From Candidatus Aminicenantes bacterium UBA2190 (lineage in GTDB: Bacteria > Acidobacteriota > Aminicenantia > UBA2199), in the NCBI GenBank assembly GCA_002335385.1, contig DCVK01000043.1, forward strand, positions 29,077 through 93,076: a DNA stretch of 64,000 bases, in the 5' to 3' direction. Within the stretch, counting starts at the first letter, position 1; each line of letters opens with the position of its first letter. Of the stretch, positions 62,298 to 64,000 are shown piece after piece. The notes under the pieces are model-generated. The model ran no database searches and was not told the origin of the DNA. It saw only the letters and a list, made by a program, of their open reading frames with translations. The position numbers and the translations under genes are program-made.

Positions 62298-63119
62298 ATG
62301 AAACGAAAAACGCTGACGCTATTGCTGGCCGTCCTCCTGGCCGTGACCCTGGCGGCCCAGGCCGATGAGCAGGCCTTCGAGAAGGCCAAGACACTGATCT
62401 TCGACCGGCAGTGGGGCGATGCTCTGAAGCAGCTGGAGGCCGTGATCGCCGCCGGCCCCGCTTCGCGACGCTACCCGGCGGCGCTCTTCTACCACGCCAA
62501 GTGCCGGGAGGAGATGGGCGCCGCCCGGGAGGCGCTGGAAGGCTACGAGCGCTTCCTCGCGGTTCAGCCCGAGGGCAGCCTGGCCGAGGACGCGCGCGTG
62601 TCGGTCATCGACCTGGCCGGCCAGCTCTACCAGGACGGTCAGAAGCAGTACCTGGAAAAGATCACCCGCCGGCTCGGCGATCGCAACAAGGTCGTGTCCT
62701 ATTACGCGGCCTTCAAGCTGAGCTACCTGCCCGACCGCAACCGGGCGCGGCAGGCGCTGCCGGTGCTGGAGTCCATCCTGAAGAACGAGAAGGACGAGGA
62801 ATTGCGCGACCGGGCGCGCATCGCCGTCATGCGCATCGATCCGTCGCGGCTCGGGGACAAATCCGGCGCCGGCAAGCCTGCCGCCGGCCGCATGCTGAAG
62901 ATCCGCATCCTCGATCGCCGGAGCAAGCGGGAAGAGGTGCTGCTGAACCTGCCGCTGGCCCTGGCTGACCTGGCCATCCGCTCATTGAGCCCCGAGCAGA
63001 AGCGTTCGCTGGGCAGTCAGGGGTACGATCTCAACGATATCCTGGCCCGGCTGACCAAGGAGGGGTTGAAGGTCGAGATCGAAAGCGAAGAGGGGACGTT
63101 CCAGATGTGGGTGGAATAA
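62298..63119 (+). CDS. Exported TPR/HEAT-like protein with a C-terminal domain shared with its neighbour
   Basis: A 273-residue protein with a signal peptide (MKRKTLTLLLAVLLAVTLAAQA), TPR-like repeats up to ~190 (WGDALKQLEAVIAAGPASRRYPAALFYHAKCREEMGAAREALEGYERFLAVQPEG), and a ~75-residue C-terminal domain (LKIRILDRRSKREEVLLNLPLALADLAI ... GLKVEIESEEGTFQMWVE). The same domain makes up the whole next protein. Its function is unknown. It starts directly after the anti-sigma stop, so it is part of the sigma operon and probably an effector or sensor of it. Confidence 0.8.
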   Translation: MKRKTLTLLLAVLLAVTLAAQADEQAFEKAKTLIFDRQWGDALKQLEAVIAAGPASRRYPAALFYHAKCREEMGAAREALEGYERFLAVQPEGSLAEDARVSVIDLAGQLYQDGQKQYLEKITRRLGDRNKVVSYYAAFKLSYLPDRNRARQALPVLESILKNEKDEELRDRARIAVMRIDPSRLGDKSGAGKPAAGRMLKIRILDRRSKREEVLLNLPLALADLAIRSLSPEQKRSLGSQGYDLNDILARLTKEGLKVEIESEEGTFQMWVE

Positions 63120-63143
63120 AAAAACGACTTTGGAGGAGAAGCA

Positions 63144-63512
63144 ATGAAAAAAATCGCTGTCTGGATGGTGATGGTGCTGCTGGCATCGGCCCTGGCTTTC
63201 GCCGCCGCGGCCGACGACTACCAGGTGATCAAGAACGCCGTCAAGGGCGCGGCCGCGGCCGGCGCCAAGGCGCCCCTGTTCTTCAAGATCGAGGTCAAGA
63301 ACCGCAATGGCGGCCGCGACGACGTCAAGATCACCCTGCCGGTCGCGCTGATGGAGATCATGCTCGATGCCTGCGGAGAAGAGAAGATCAAGCTCGATTG
63401 CGGGCGAAACGTCGACCTGAAGAAGGTTTGGGAATCGCTGAAGGCGGCCGGGCCCCTGGCCCTGGTCCAGGTGGAGGATAAGGACGCGACCGTGAAGATC
63501 TGGCTCGAGTAG
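63144..63512 (+). CDS. Small exported protein consisting of the shared domain
   Basis: A 122-residue protein with a signal peptide (MKKIAVWMVMVLLASALAFAAAA) and a single domain: FFKIEVKNRNGGRDDVKITLPVALMEIML ... VDLKKVWESLKAAGPLALVQVEDKDATVKIWLE. Along its length it matches the C-terminus of the preceding protein (pattern K-I-x-V/I...V-x-L-x-LP-x-AL...DL...L...G...V/I-x-V/I-E-x...T-x-x-I/M-W-V/L-E). It also recalls the conserved domain of YvlB/LiaX-like envelope-stress proteins, which is only an impression. GGAGGAG precedes the ATG. Confidence 0.8.
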   Translation: MKKIAVWMVMVLLASALAFAAAADDYQVIKNAVKGAAAAGAKAPLFFKIEVKNRNGGRDDVKITLPVALMEIMLDACGEEKIKLDCGRNVDLKKVWESLKAAGPLALVQVEDKDATVKIWLE

Positions 63513-63514
63513 CC

Positions 63515-63575
63515 TTCGGCGCCAGGCGCCGAAACCGCCGGGGGAGGCGGGCCGCCGCGCCCGCCTCCCTTTTTT
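63515..63575 (+). terminator. Rho-independent terminator of the second sigma operon
   Basis: A perfect 10-bp stem (GGGAGGCGGG / CCCGCCTCCC, 63542-63569) with an 8-nt loop is followed by six T. A second perfect hairpin (TTCGGCGCC / GGCGCCGAA, 63515-63533) lies just before it, directly after the stop codon. Confidence 0.85.
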
Positions 63576-63598
63576 CGGCCGCCGGCCCGGGCACGGCC

Positions 63599-63640
63599 TT
63601 GCCCGGGGGGCGGGCGATGTGCTACCATGGCGCCTCGATG
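63599..63640 (+). promoter_or_regulatory. Possible promoter of the EamA-type transporter gene
   Basis: TTGCCC (63599-63604), 18 bp, TACCAT (63623-63628), 9 nt, ATG (63638). A weaker match to the leaderless pattern seen at other first genes. Confidence 0.35.
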
Positions 63641-64000
63641 AAACTCCCCAAGCCCACGCTCAACGACCTGCTCATGCTGCTGGTGGTGGCCATCTGGGCG
63701 CTGAATATCTCGCTGGTCAAGGTGGCCCTGGCCGAGATCCCGCCCCTGCCCTACAACGGCATCCGCCTGCTGCTGGCCGCCGCGGTGCTGCTGGCTTTGC
63801 TCCTGCTGACCGAAAAGAACCTGCGCCTGCGCCGGCAGGACCTGGGCAAGATCGTCCTGCTCTCTTTCTCGGGCTACGCCCTCTACCAGTACCTTTTCAT
63901 CTCGGGCATCGACCTGACCAGCGCCGGCAACACGGCGGTGATCTTCGCCAGCGCGCCGATCATGGTCTCGCTGCTGAGCTCGTTCTTCAAGCAGGAGCGG
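63638..64000 (+). CDS. EamA/DMT-superfamily transporter (5' part; runs off the window)
   Basis: The first 121 residues of a polytopic membrane protein: MKLPKPTLNDLLMLLVVAIWALNISLVKVAL, then PPLPYNGIRLLLAAAVLLALLLL, LGKIVLLSFSGYALYQYLFISGIDLTSAGNTAVIFASAPIMVSLLSSFF. The WALN..LVK pattern in helix 1 and the T(A/S)xNxAxI...P segment are typical of EamA (DMT) metabolite exporters. Substrate unknown; the 3' end is outside. Confidence 0.88.
   Translation, partial: MKLPKPTLNDLLMLLVVAIWALNISLVKVALAEIPPLPYNGIRLLLAAAVLLALLLLTEKNLRLRRQDLGKIVLLSFSGYALYQYLFISGIDLTSAGNTAVIFASAPIMVSLLSSFFKQER

Noticed and set aside
63627..63641. Four-codon ORF (MAPR) overlapping the EamA start
   Set aside because: Its ATG lies inside the presumed -10 hexamer, so it would not be on the transcript; treated as chance, unlike the argS and recD2 leaders.

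Overview
The window is a gene-dense, GC-rich stretch of a bacterial chromosome with about 60 genes, almost all housekeeping or envelope genes. Genes for lipid A and Kdo assembly (LpxK, KdtA, an LpxL-type acyltransferase), SurA-like folding factors and an RseP-type protease point to a diderm (outer-membrane) bacterium. The gene mix, the HD-GYP/propeller signalling and the ECF-sigma cassettes remind me of Acidobacteriota/Aminicenantota-like lineages. That placement is an impression, not a proof. No rRNA, tRNA, CRISPR array, insertion sequence or prophage is visible.

Layout. 1-3.2 kb: start of recA, a VapBC-like toxin-antitoxin pair, and a yggS-divIVA cell-division operon. 3.2-8.1 kb: an FGE-like lipid/TPR protein, a cyclophilin, a dCMP deaminase-NMP kinase-coaD run and a methyltransferase. 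8.1-14.2 kb: the classical uppS-cdsA-dxr-rseP operon, divergent from two overlapping SurA-like foldases. 14.2-18.1 kb: a tightly overlapping kdtA-lpxK-lpxL-rph operon. 18.2-20.8 kb: a less GC-rich PadR/amidohydrolase cassette. 20.9-23.2 kb: a truncated GlmU, an Hfq-like protein and PdxA. 23.2-25.9 kb: an ECF sigma factor, a small membrane protein and a catalytically dead HtrA-like protein. 26-32.6 kb: argS followed by a Gld-type ABC transporter operon. 32.7-36.2 kb: ptsN, a pseudopilin-like protein, a HAD phosphatase, a Cys-rich lipoprotein and purC. 36.4-41.3 kb: recD2 and mutS. 41.4-49.5 kb: a nucleotide-sugar/polysaccharide operon (UDP-GlcA epimerase, UDP-Glc dehydrogenase, glmS, rmlA, rmlD, glycosidase). 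49.6-53.1 kb: prfB (with its programmed frameshift), a TrmJ-like methylase and cysS. 53.1-58.2 kb: a giant propeller-type hybrid kinase with an HD-GYP response regulator. 58.4-60.6 kb: SPFH protein, coaE and a TPR protein. 60.7-63.5 kb: a second ECF sigma/anti-sigma operon with two proteins that share an unnamed domain. The window ends inside an EamA-type transporter.

The most striking general signal is in the promoters. At about ten transcription-unit starts a good sigma-70 promoter has its -10 hexamer only 5-9 nt before the start codon (for example TTGACA-17-TATAAT-6-ATG at uppS). This predicts leaderless mRNAs for first genes, while internal operon genes use Shine-Dalgarno sites or ATGA overlaps. 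Other points worth a look are two short leader peptides coupled to argS and recD2, the pseudo-HtrA operon, the duplicated domain in the second ECF operon, and four intergenic loci built of long imperfect inverted repeats whose arms are short degenerate tandem words.
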